A stretch of DNA of 6,166 nt from assembly GCA_001805205.1 (NCBI GenBank), contig MHER01000070.1, positions 1 to 6,166 on the forward strand, written 5' to 3'. The position numbers and the translations under genes are program-made. The stretch's first letter is position 1. Every line of letters begins with the position of its first letter. Source of the stretch: Nitrospirae bacterium RIFCSPLOW2_12_42_9. GTDB lineage: Bacteria > Nitrospirota > 9FT-COMBO-42-15 > HDB-SIOI813. The notes beneath the pieces are model-generated. The model did not search any database. It was not told the origin of the DNA and was given only the letters and a program-made list of their open reading frames with translations. Below, one piece after another: positions 1-5,493 of this stretch.

Positions 1-1261
1 GATTCGGAATAGCCTTTATATCACCTATCTTCCCAAGTACATATACTATATTCCGGACAACATACCATTTCTCATCCTCTAATTTTTTATAGAGGAGATC
101 TATATTATCTTTTGCAAGTATTGCGAGCACATCACATAAAAGACGACGGGCCTTCATATTATCAAGTATCCCGACCATATTGGCAATTGGAACTATTGCA
201 TTCTTATTCAGCATTGAGATGAACATAGAGATGGAATCCAGGTCTTCTGTCCCGGTAAATTTCGACTGAGGCACAAGTTGATGCAGGAAGTCTTCTTCAC
301 CCAGGGCATCTATTATCTTCTCAGTTTCCTCTGCATGGGCATTAGTAAAATCATTACCATCCCTACTAAATGTTTTTAAAGTAGTCAGTATTGGTAAAAC
401 CCTTTTATAATCCCTGGCTAAAAGAAGGGTCTTTATTATCTTCTCTAAATGCTTTAAGAACTCAGAATAACTATCCAGCTCATGTTCTATGCGAAGTATA
501 TGGAATAGGATATCAACCAGTTCTGAAACAAGGTCCATCTTCTTTTCTATTTCCATCTCATCATGAACCTTCGTTATTTCCTCAGGGGTAAGGGTAAAGA
601 TCTCTGAGAATGGTTTACCATAAATCTGTTCTATTTCAACCTCAACACCTGCCGGTTGAAGTAAACTTTCCCCCTTTGGCTCGGCCGTCATCTCTTGTTT
701 ATATGCCTTCAAAAGGGCATTTTTGCTGGAATCTGTAGTGGTTACCTTTTCAGGTATCTGGAGGAGTAGATTATCATCCTTTCCCTCTTCTACAACAGCA
801 TATCGTATGCTTTTGAAATCCTTTTCCCATAATTTAGTAACTGTATCATCATCTTCACCTTCTTTTTTATAATCACGGGTAACAACATCAATAAAGTCGA
901 ACAATTCTTCTTCGCTAAGACCTTCAGTAAAAGTCAATTCCCTGATACCGTCACCATAGAGTTTAAAGGCGATGCTCTCTTCCAATGAAGGATTGGAGTA
1001 TACGACCTCTCCCATATAAAAAAACTCACTCTTTTTTATTTTAAGGATGAGGTCACCGTATTCGTCTAAAAAACCTTTAAATTTAGCTACTAATTCTGTT
1101 ATGAATTTTTGCCTTAAACGGCTTGTGTCAGGGTAAAGCTTTAATGTCTTAATGGCCTTGGAGAGTGATTGAAGTACATCAATTACAGACTTGATACTGT
1201 CTTTTCTGTCTAAATCATCCTGATCTAAATCTTTATCATCTTCCAGTTTGGTACTTTTCAT
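1..1261 (-). CDS. HEAT-repeat-like helical protein, partial (C-terminus off window)
   Basis: A reading frame stays open for 420 codons from ATG 1261 to the window edge, so this is the N-terminal part of a larger protein. It starts MKSTKLEDDKDLDQ, an acidic low-complexity leader of about 20 residues. A helical module follows, with 'LKLYPDTSRLRQKF' near residues 40-55 and 'GDGIRELTFTEGLSEEEL' near 105-125. This is the pattern I associate with the conserved N-terminus of bacterial HEAT-repeat proteins of unknown function. The last 30 visible residues (DEKWYVVRNIVYVLGKIGD) read as a canonical HEAT repeat, so more repeats probably follow. No signal peptide or membrane segment is seen, so it is probably cytoplasmic and a protein-interaction scaffold (inference). 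The start is supported by AAAAAGG at 1279-1273, spaced a rather long 11 bases away. It is divergent from the pabB-like gene. The specific function is not recognised. Confidence 0.8.
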   Translation of the reverse strand, partial: MKSTKLEDDKDLDQDDLDRKDSIKSVIDVLQSLSKAIKTLKLYPDTSRLRQKFITELVAKFKGFLDEYGDLILKIKKSEFFYMGEVVYSNPSLEESIAFKLYGDGIRELTFTEGLSEEELFDFIDVVTRDYKKEGEDDDTVTKLWEKDFKSIRYAVVEEGKDDNLLLQIPEKVTTTDSSKNALLKAYKQEMTAEPKGESLLQPAGVEVEIEQIYGKPFSEIFTLTPEEITKVHDEMEIEKKMDLVSELVDILFHILRIEHELDSYSEFLKHLEKIIKTLLLARDYKRVLPILTTLKTFSRDGNDFTNAHAEETEKIIDALGEEDFLHQLVPQSKFTGTEDLDSISMFISMLNKNAIVPIANMVGILDNMKARRLLCDVLAILAKDNIDLLYKKLEDEKWYVVRNIVYVLGKIGDIKAIPN

Positions 1262-1280
1262 CACAATAAAAACCTTTTTC

Positions 1281-1296
1281 TGATATAATTTTTGAA
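1281..1296 (+). promoter_or_regulatory. Extended -10 promoter of the pabB-like gene, probably leaderless
   Basis: TGATATAAT at 1281-1289 is a full extended -10 element (TG-N-TATAAT). The expected transcription start, about 7 bases after the box, is 1296, next to the ATG at 1297, so the mRNA would have essentially no leader. No Shine-Dalgarno sequence is visible before that ATG. No good -35 is seen, which is usual for extended -10 promoters. The box is nearly palindromic (its complement reads ATTATATCA) and lies in the 35-base gap to the divergent gene, so it might also serve the opposite strand. Confidence 0.5.
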
Positions 1297-2703
1297 ATGA
1301 ATATCATCTTCAGGAAAATTCCCTTATGTAAAGAGATCCAATGGATCAACCCTTTTGATGCCTTTATTCTGCTAAAGGCAGACAGCCCATCTTTTCTATT
1401 AGAAAGTCAGCGAGGGAGTACAAAGACATCAAGGTATTCTTTTATCGGTATATACCCTGAAAAGATAATAGTAAGTAAGAAGAAGGAAACAACAGTCTTT
1501 TGTAATGGAAATATAGAGTCTTATAAAGGAAATCCTCTTGAAATTATACGTCAATATATCAGAAAAAGGAGAATTGAAAATATTAATGGTCTTCCTCCTT
1601 TTATTGGTGGAGCGGTTGGGTATTTTGGTTACAATATTGTAAATTTATTTGAAGAAATACCAAATAGCACACATGATGACCTTAAACTTCCTGATATTGT
1701 TCTAATGATAGCAGATGTAACAGTTGTTTTTGACCATTCTGAGAAAAGAGTATGGATTATTGCTGTACCTGATGAGGACGGTCAAAATATACACGATTAT
1801 AATGATCGGATTGAGAGTATTGAGCAGAGGATTAAAAAAGGGGGGGATATTATTTACAGAGGAAGATATGGTTTAAAGATGAAAATTGTGTCAAACCTTA
1901 CAAAAAAAGAATATGTTGAGATTGTAAAACAGTGCAAAGAATACATATCCGCCGGTGATATATTTCAGGCTAATCTTTCTCAGAGGTTGTCAACACCTGT
2001 TAAAGGAGTAGACCCTCTCATGATTTACAGGATTTTAAGAGAGGTCAATCCATCACCTTTTGCTGCATTTATAGATACAGGAGATATGCAGATAGTAAGC
2101 GCATCACCGGAAAGGCTTGTCAGGTTAAAAAATGGATTGGTTGAAACAAGACCTATAGCCGGAACGAGGCCGCGGGGAAAGGATAATATTGAAAATGGGA
2201 TGCTAAGGGAAGAACTGCTAAATAATGCAAAAGAACGTGCTGAACATATAATGCTCGTTGACCTCGAGAGAAATGACCTGGGCAGGGTATGCAGGTATGG
2301 GAGTATAATGGTGGATGAATTTATGAATCTGGAATCCTACTCCCATGTGACACATATTGTTTCAAATATTAAAGGTGAGTTAGAACCCGGGAGAGATGCA
2401 ATTGACCTGTTGAAGGCTGTTTTTCCGGGTGGGACAATTACAGGTGTACCAAAGATACGTTGTATGGAGATAATAGATGAATTAGAACCAACTGCACGTG
2501 GGCCTTATACCGGTTCCATTGGTTATATCAGTTATACAGGTGATATGGACTTAAATATTATTATCAGGACATTTATAATAAAAGATGGGTGGGCGCATGT
2601 GCAGGTTGGCGCAGGTATAGTTGCAGACTCTGACCCGGAAAAGGAATACCAGGAGACACTCTACAAGGCAGAGGCCCTATTAAAAACATTGGAGCTCCTA
2701 TAA
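1297..2703 (+). CDS. pabB: Aminodeoxychorismate synthase component I (PabB-like; TrpE/PabB family)
   Basis: A full-length chorismate-binding enzyme of 468 residues, the usual size for TrpE/PabB component I. These enzymes aminate chorismate using ammonia from a glutamine amidotransferase partner: PabB starts folate p-aminobenzoate synthesis and TrpE makes anthranilate. Visible motifs are the N-terminal LLES (34-37), the site that binds tryptophan in TrpE relatives; SAGDIFQANLSQR; REVNPSPF; PIAGTRPRG (from 286); ERAEHIMLVDLERNDLGRV; SYSHVTHIVSN; FPGGTITGVPK (376-386); and the GDMDLNIIIRT and GAGIVADSDPEKEYQE tail. FPGGTITG, REVNPSP and YTGSIGY resemble Bacillus-type PabB more than classical TrpE (FPAGT, SGAPK), so PabB is preferred. 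The Ala in PIAGT rather than the Lys of E. coli PabB leaves TrpE possible. Val384 replaces the usual Ala of TGAPK. No pabA/trpG or other folate or tryptophan gene is adjacent. It converges on the HypE-like gene with a 6-base overlap. Confidence 0.82.
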   Translation: MNIIFRKIPLCKEIQWINPFDAFILLKADSPSFLLESQRGSTKTSRYSFIGIYPEKIIVSKKKETTVFCNGNIESYKGNPLEIIRQYIRKRRIENINGLPPFIGGAVGYFGYNIVNLFEEIPNSTHDDLKLPDIVLMIADVTVVFDHSEKRVWIIAVPDEDGQNIHDYNDRIESIEQRIKKGGDIIYRGRYGLKMKIVSNLTKKEYVEIVKQCKEYISAGDIFQANLSQRLSTPVKGVDPLMIYRILREVNPSPFAAFIDTGDMQIVSASPERLVRLKNGLVETRPIAGTRPRGKDNIENGMLREELLNNAKERAEHIMLVDLERNDLGRVCRYGSIMVDEFMNLESYSHVTHIVSNIKGELEPGRDAIDLLKAVFPGGTITGVPKIRCMEIIDELEPTARGPYTGSIGYISYTGDMDLNIIIRTFIIKDGWAHVQVGAGIVADSDPEKEYQETLYKAEALLKTLELL

Positions 2704-3711
2704 GACCTTTGTTATCTCATCCCTCTCAAAAAGGGAAAGCCTTTTAATCTTCCCTTTTTCTATGATTTTAATCCCCTTTCTTTTATGGGTAACATTTCCG
2801 ATGTGAGATGCATCTATACCTTTTATGCGTAAACCTTTTATAACATTTTCAGTATCTTTTTGATCCACAGCAATAATAAGCGCACCAGAGGCTATGACAC
2901 CCAGAGGGTCTATACCAAAGTAATCACATAGTATTTTACATTCCTGAAGAACAGGAATAGACTCCTTATTAATAAGTAGTCCTACGCCTGATGCTATTGC
3001 AAGCTCATGAAGGCCGGTGGCAATTCCACCCTCAGTTGGGTCATGCATGGCATGGACCTTCCCAAGTTTTCTGACAATAATTGCCTCTTTATATATACTT
3101 AAACCAGGATTCTTTATGGTCTCTTTACACCTCTTAATAAATCTTTTAGAAAACCTTTTTAGCAACATCTTCTCCTTCTCCCTTGCAATTATTGATGTTG
3201 CTTCAATTGCGATGCCTTTAGTGAGTATTATATTATCTCCAGCCTTTGCCCCTCCTGCTGTAATCAGGTCATCCTTATTTATCTCACCTAACATCTGTCC
3301 AATGATAATAGGCCTGTTGATCCCTAAGGTTACTTCAGTGTGTCCCCCGCAGAAGGATATGCTCAGTTCTTTACATGCCTTTGATAATTGTGAAAATACA
3401 TTTTCAACAAGTGCATATGTTGTCTTTTTTTCAGGTAGTAGAATATTGGCAAGGAACCACCTTGGCCTCCCACCCATTGCTGCTATATCATTGGCATTGA
3501 TAATTATTGCATACAGTCCTATATCTTCAGCAACAAATGTTATCGGATCTGTCTTTGCAATAAGGTAATCACCTGTGGTCTTTATGACAGTTGCATCTAT
3601 CCCAATACCTGGCCCAATAATAACACCACCTTTTTTTGATGTATATTTATTTAAGAGTCTTTCCAAAAGGGGTAACGGAAGTTTGCCTGGCAGGAGTCTT
3701 GTCTGTCTCAT
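2698..3711 (-). CDS. HypE-like AIR-synthase-family protein
   Basis: A 337-residue protein of the PurM/AIR-synthase superfamily (HypE, SelD, ThiL, PurM), which generally bind ATP and activate an acyl or phosphoryl group. Visible motifs are GPGIGIDATVI (33-43, Asp39 expected at the nucleotide/metal site), AKTDPITF (52-59), INANDIAAMGGRP (71-83), CGGHTEVT (121-128), GDNIILTKGIAIEATSI and MHDPTEGGIATGLHELA (about 222-238). The spacing is closest to HypE-type proteins annotated as 'AIR synthase' or 'hydrogenase maturation factor'. Genuine HypE ends in a PRIC-type cysteine that carries the carbamoyl/cyano group. This protein ends in ERDEITKVL with no terminal Cys, so a HypE reaction is unlikely and the substrate is unknown. 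ATG 3711 is chosen because AAGGG lies at 3723-3719 and the conserved LLPGKLP begins right after it. A longer frame back to TTG 3813 reads through the promoter repeat. Cytoplasmic. Confidence 0.8.
   Translation of the reverse strand: MRQTRLLPGKLPLPLLERLLNKYTSKKGGVIIGPGIGIDATVIKTTGDYLIAKTDPITFVAEDIGLYAIIINANDIAAMGGRPRWFLANILLPEKKTTYALVENVFSQLSKACKELSISFCGGHTEVTLGINRPIIIGQMLGEINKDDLITAGGAKAGDNIILTKGIAIEATSIIAREKEKMLLKRFSKRFIKRCKETIKNPGLSIYKEAIIVRKLGKVHAMHDPTEGGIATGLHELAIASGVGLLINKESIPVLQECKILCDYFGIDPLGVIASGALIIAVDQKDTENVIKGLRIKGIDASHIGNVTHKRKGIKIIEKGKIKRLSLFERDEITKVL
2728..2759 (+). terminator. Possible intrinsic terminator for pabB, inside the opposing gene's 3' end
   Basis: AAAAAGGGAA (2728-2737) and TTCCCTTTTT (2750-2759) are perfect 10-base inverted repeats with a 12-base loop, starting 25 bases after the pabB stop. 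The RNA would have an A tract, a small GGG/CCC core and a terminal U run. The stem is weak (three G-C pairs) and the U run is part of the stem. The hairpin lies within the last codons of the convergent HypE-like gene, so it may simply reflect Lys- and Phe-coding A/T runs. Confidence 0.4.
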
Positions 3712-3713
3712 GG

Positions 3714-3758
3714 TAATACCCTTAAAATAGTAGCAGAAAAGGACAGATTGGTCTATAA
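3714..3758. repeat. 45-bp direct repeat, copy 1 (left edge of foreign block)
   Basis: Matches 5410-5454 over 45 bases in the same orientation with one difference (A3743 versus G5439). It ends 2 bases short of the HypE-like start codon and contains that gene's promoter. Identity stops abruptly on both sides: copy 1 is followed by GC-richer foreign-looking DNA and copy 2 by AT-rich host-like DNA. It reads as the left boundary of an inserted segment. Confidence 0.9.
3727..3755 (-). promoter_or_regulatory. Sigma-70-type promoter of the HypE-like gene (inside repeat copy 1)
   Basis: On the minus strand TAGACC (3755-3750, 4/6 to TTGACA) lies exactly 17 bases before TACTAT (3732-3727), which is preceded by TG to give an extended -10. 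The predicted start is near 3720, leaving a leader of about 9 bases before ATG 3711. The AAGGG ribosome site (3723-3719) would therefore be only partly present if transcription starts exactly there. Confidence 0.5.
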
Positions 3759-3813
3759 ATGGGACTTGAATGCCCAGGGGTTGAAGGGAAGTGCCCTCAT
3801 CTGATCGGTTCAA

Positions 3814-4119
3814 CTATCTCGACTTGAAGATTCTTGTTTCGATCCAGGTGAGGGATTTCAGGGTTTCATCCGCTCCGACATTCCCACGGATGCCCATATC
3901 CCAGAACAGCTCGAGGGCTTCTCTCGTGGGAATGTCCAGGACACCTGCCGCTTCTCTCAAGCTGATTTCCCCTCGTGCGTAGCTTTCACCAACGTATCTC
4001 TCGGCTCCAAGTCTGAGAAATTTCCTCAAGGTCGTCGGTTCGTCCAACTTTTCTTTCTTTTCAACAAACCTGACAGCATCAAGCAGGTTGTCAGGCAGTC
4101 GCAGGGCTTTCGCTTTCAT
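3814..4119 (-). CDS. UPF0175-family protein, probable antitoxin of the adjacent PIN protein
   Basis: A 101-residue protein typical of the short UPF0175 family, often found beside PIN-domain genes. Residues 1-45 (KALRLPDNLLDAVRFVEK, then TTLRKFLRLGAERYV) resemble a ribbon-helix-helix N-terminus of the Arc/CopG kind. Residues 48-80 (YARGEISLREAAGVLDIPTR) have the family's characteristic helix-turn-helix-like segment. The expected role is binding and neutralising the PIN nuclease and repressing the operon (family knowledge plus inference). A strong GGAGG (4131-4127) lies 7 bases before the ATG. The ATG overlaps the toxin stop (ATGA, 4119-4116), so translation is likely coupled. The gene lies second, after the toxin, the reverse of the common antitoxin-first order. 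No clear terminator follows, so transcripts could continue into the HypE-like gene. Confidence 0.8.
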   Translation of the reverse strand: MKAKALRLPDNLLDAVRFVEKKEKLDEPTTLRKFLRLGAERYVGESYARGEISLREAAGVLDIPTREALELFWDMGIRGNVGADETLKSLTWIETRIFKSR

Positions 4120-4604
4120 GGTTTTACCTCCAGAGAAAATATGGCGATCCGGTATTCCTCACTATTGATATAGGGAAAGAGAGCGTTCAAGAGTTCCACC
4201 ACTTTGGATTTATCGACCTTCCCGCTCCTGAAAAGGTAGACGATGCATGTGGCCGGGGTCAAATAGGGAATATCGACCGAATCGAGCTTTTTCAAGAAAC
4301 GGCGATCATCACTGGCGATCGCATCATAGCGCCCCGATAAATAGAGAGAGAGGACGTCCCTTTCTCCCTTTGCCACGGGTATTTTTATGGGGGTCCTTCT
4401 GCCGGCTTTTATAACGTGGAGGGTCCCTCTATGAATATTCTCCTCGATCATCCGGGCGTCCTGATAACCGAAGTTCTTCCCCTCCTTCACGGTTTCTTTG
4501 ACAACGAGGGGTGGAATGATGACCTCCATCGCTTCTGTGATCATCTCCTTCGCACCACTTTTGGTGAGTTTGACGAGACAGTCGGAATCCATTATAATTT
4601 TCAT
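4116..4604 (-). CDS. PIN-domain protein, probable VapC-like toxin RNase
   Basis: A 162-residue protein from ATG 4604. PIN domains are Mg-dependent RNases with a cluster of acidic residues, and candidates occur in the right order: Asp6/Asp8 (IIMDSDCLVKL), Glu37 (PPLVVKETV), Glu81/Asp83 (KGERDVLSLYL) and Asp99/Asp100 (YDAIASDDRRFL). The paired UPF0175 gene supports a type II toxin-antitoxin role. ATG 4604 is preferred over a TTG at 4640 because that TTG is the first three bases of an apparent TTGACA -35 box. ATG 4592 (MDSDCLV) is a second possible start. No good Shine-Dalgarno precedes 4604 and the predicted transcript begins at about 4605, so a leaderless start is likely. Composition is GC-richer than the flanking host genes. 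It is divergent from an IS91 transposase remnant. Confidence 0.75.
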   Translation of the reverse strand: MKIIMDSDCLVKLTKSGAKEMITEAMEVIIPPLVVKETVKEGKNFGYQDARMIEENIHRGTLHVIKAGRRTPIKIPVAKGERDVLSLYLSGRYDAIASDDRRFLKKLDSVDIPYLTPATCIVYLFRSGKVDKSKVVELLNALFPYINSEEYRIAIFSLEVKP

Positions 4605-4611
4605 GTATCCA

Positions 4612-4640
4612 AATGTAATCTTTTCGATACGACCTGTCAA
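4612..4640 (-). promoter_or_regulatory. Toxin-antitoxin operon promoter
   Basis: On the minus strand a perfect TTGACA (4640-4635) is followed by a 17-base spacer and TACATT (4617-4612, 4/6 to TATAAT). The predicted transcription start is about 4605, one base before the toxin ATG at 4604. The perfect -35 and exact spacing make this the best promoter in the window. Confidence 0.65.
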
Positions 4641-4671
4641 GTATCGGATAACTTTTTGTATCGGATAACTT
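4625..4671. promoter_or_regulatory. Candidate operator: inverted and direct repeats around the TA -35 box
   Basis: CGATAC (4625-4630) and GTATCG (4641-4646) form an inverted repeat with a 10-base spacer that encloses the TTGACA box. The right arm begins a 14-base direct repeat, GTATCGGATAACTT, at 4641-4654 and again at 4658-4671 (period 17). Such sites abutting a -35 suit autorepression by an antitoxin complex. Alternatively the direct repeats belong to the end of the IS91-type element whose transposase starts just to the right. Confidence 0.45.
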
Positions 4672-4675
4672 TATA

Positions 4676-5211
4676 TTGGTGGAAGACCATGGGGAGCGCC
4701 TTAAAAATGTCTACCCCGACAGATATGAGCATCAGTTTGGATACTACCGGCCTATCACAGAAAAGGTTTTCTTCAGATATTTAGACTGCGGCATCTTAAG
4801 ATATGGATTTGCCCGCATCCGGTGTGATCACTGTCACAATGAATACCTCCTGGCATTCTCCTGCAAGACCCGCGCCTTCTGCCCCTCCTGTCATTTTTCG
4901 CTTCGCTAAATGGCATCGCTTGCGTTGAGCGAAGCGAAAAAAGCACTGCCCGGCTTTCATATACATAATGAGGGTAAGGTTGTTGCCAACGATACTGAAG
5001 GCAGAGAGCGTCTTCGAAGATACATTTGCTATGTCCCCGGTGCAAGCACCCCATGAAGATCGTCGCCTTTATCGAGGAGGATTCGACCATTCAGAAGATC
5101 TTAAAACACCTGGGGCTATGGGAGACCCGTTCCCACTCGCCACCGCCATCCTCTATTATATGTGAAGAGATAGTCTATGCGGGTGAATCTTCCACATCGG
5201 TCCCTGCATAG
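4676..5211 (+). pseudogene. IS91-family transposase remnant, catalytic domain deleted
   Basis: Three collinear pieces of an IS91-type (HUH, Y2, rolling-circle) transposase remain. Piece 1 (4676-4894) begins with TTG and reads LVEDHGERLKNVYPDRY, then YGFARIRCDHCHNEYLLAFSC and AFCPSCH: the N-terminal zinc-binding domain with Cys50, 53, 63, 69, 72 and His73. A palindromic insert then gives a stop at 4907. Piece 2 (4943-5055, same frame) reads ALPGFHIHNEGKVVANDTEG, then RERLRRYICY, matching the region after the catalytic core. Piece 3 (5026-5211, +1 frame) reads CPRCKHPMKIVAFIEED, then IQKILKHLGLWETRSHSPPP, the family's C-terminal zinc-ribbon tail. Intact members are about 350-400 residues. The HUH and Y2 catalytic portions are absent, so it cannot be active. 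Piece boundaries are judged from memory of family sequences. Confidence 0.82.
4894..4941. repeat. 14-bp inverted repeat inside the transposase remnant
   Basis: TTTTTCGCTTCGCT (4894-4907) and AGCGAAGCGAAAAA (4928-4941) are perfectly complementary, with a 20-base loop. It sits exactly where the transposase reading departs from the family sequence, after FCPSCH, and supplies the stop codon. It may be a small REP-like palindrome inserted at, or marking, the deletion junction. It lacks a trailing T run outside the stem on either strand, so it is not a convincing terminator. Confidence 0.75.
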
Positions 5212-5409
5212 GCTGCAAAGGCATTTCCTTTTGCCTCGAGAGGAAAACAGGAAAGGTCTGTCTGCGAAAGGGGCAAAATCCTTTACCGGATGCCTGAAAT
5301 AGAGGAAGTCGAACCGTAGAATACCATGAGACAAACACAGGCCCTCTTTACTATGCTTCCTCCCTCAATATGCCGCATATCCTACCCAAATACCACAAGC
5401 GAAATTTCA
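5212..5409. other. Right part of foreign block, no gene recognised
   Basis: After the C-terminal transposase remnant there are about 200 bases with no recognisable gene, RNA or repeat. Short frames on both strands have no family resemblance. It probably includes the degenerate end of the IS91-type element. GAAC, a tetranucleotide used as an IS91-family target, occurs at 5311-5314, but no element end can be fixed from this. Confidence 0.4.
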
Positions 5410-5454
5410 TAATACCCTTAAAATAGTAGCAGAAAAGGGCAGATTGGTCTATAA
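5410..5454. repeat. 45-bp direct repeat, copy 2 (right edge of foreign block)
   Basis: Same sequence and orientation as 3714-3758 with a single mismatch (G5439). It carries the same minus-strand TAGACC (5451-5446) - 17 bases - TG-C-TACTAT (5428-5423) promoter, here pointing left into the inserted block. A small 19-codon frame follows at once (ATG 5410, stop 5353-5351, MKFRLWYLGRICGILREEA), with AAGGG just upstream. It is probably fortuitous. AT-rich sequence to its right suggests this copy adjoins the original upstream region. Confidence 0.9.
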
Positions 5455-5493
5455 TTCATTAAATAAGATGAACTCGTAAAAACACCAAAAGTG

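Noticed and set aside
391..591. 66-residue plus-strand open frame
   Set aside because: It is antisense to the HEAT-like gene, with no ribosome site or recognisable motifs.
3017..3568. 183-residue plus-strand open frame
   Set aside because: It lies wholly antisense to the well-supported HypE-like gene and has no family features of its own.
3712..3813. 34-residue N-terminal extension of the HypE-like protein
   Set aside because: It reads through the 45-bp repeat and foreign DNA from a TTG. ATG 3711 has a ribosome site and fits the family start.
4605..4640. N-terminal extension of the PIN protein from TTG 4640
   Set aside because: The TTG is part of a TTGACA -35 box with a matching -10 downstream, and PIN homology starts only at the IIMDSD segment.
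4641..4671. Possible CRISPR-like direct repeats
   Set aside because: There are only two 14-base copies separated by 3 bases, so this is not an array.
4773..5090. 105-residue minus-strand open frame
   Set aside because: It is antisense to the transposase remnant, which has clear homology on the plus strand.
5322..5337. TACCATGAGACAAACA matches the start of the HypE-like gene (15/16, opposite strand)
   Set aside because: A match this short is roughly expected by chance in a window of this size, and similarity does not extend beyond it.
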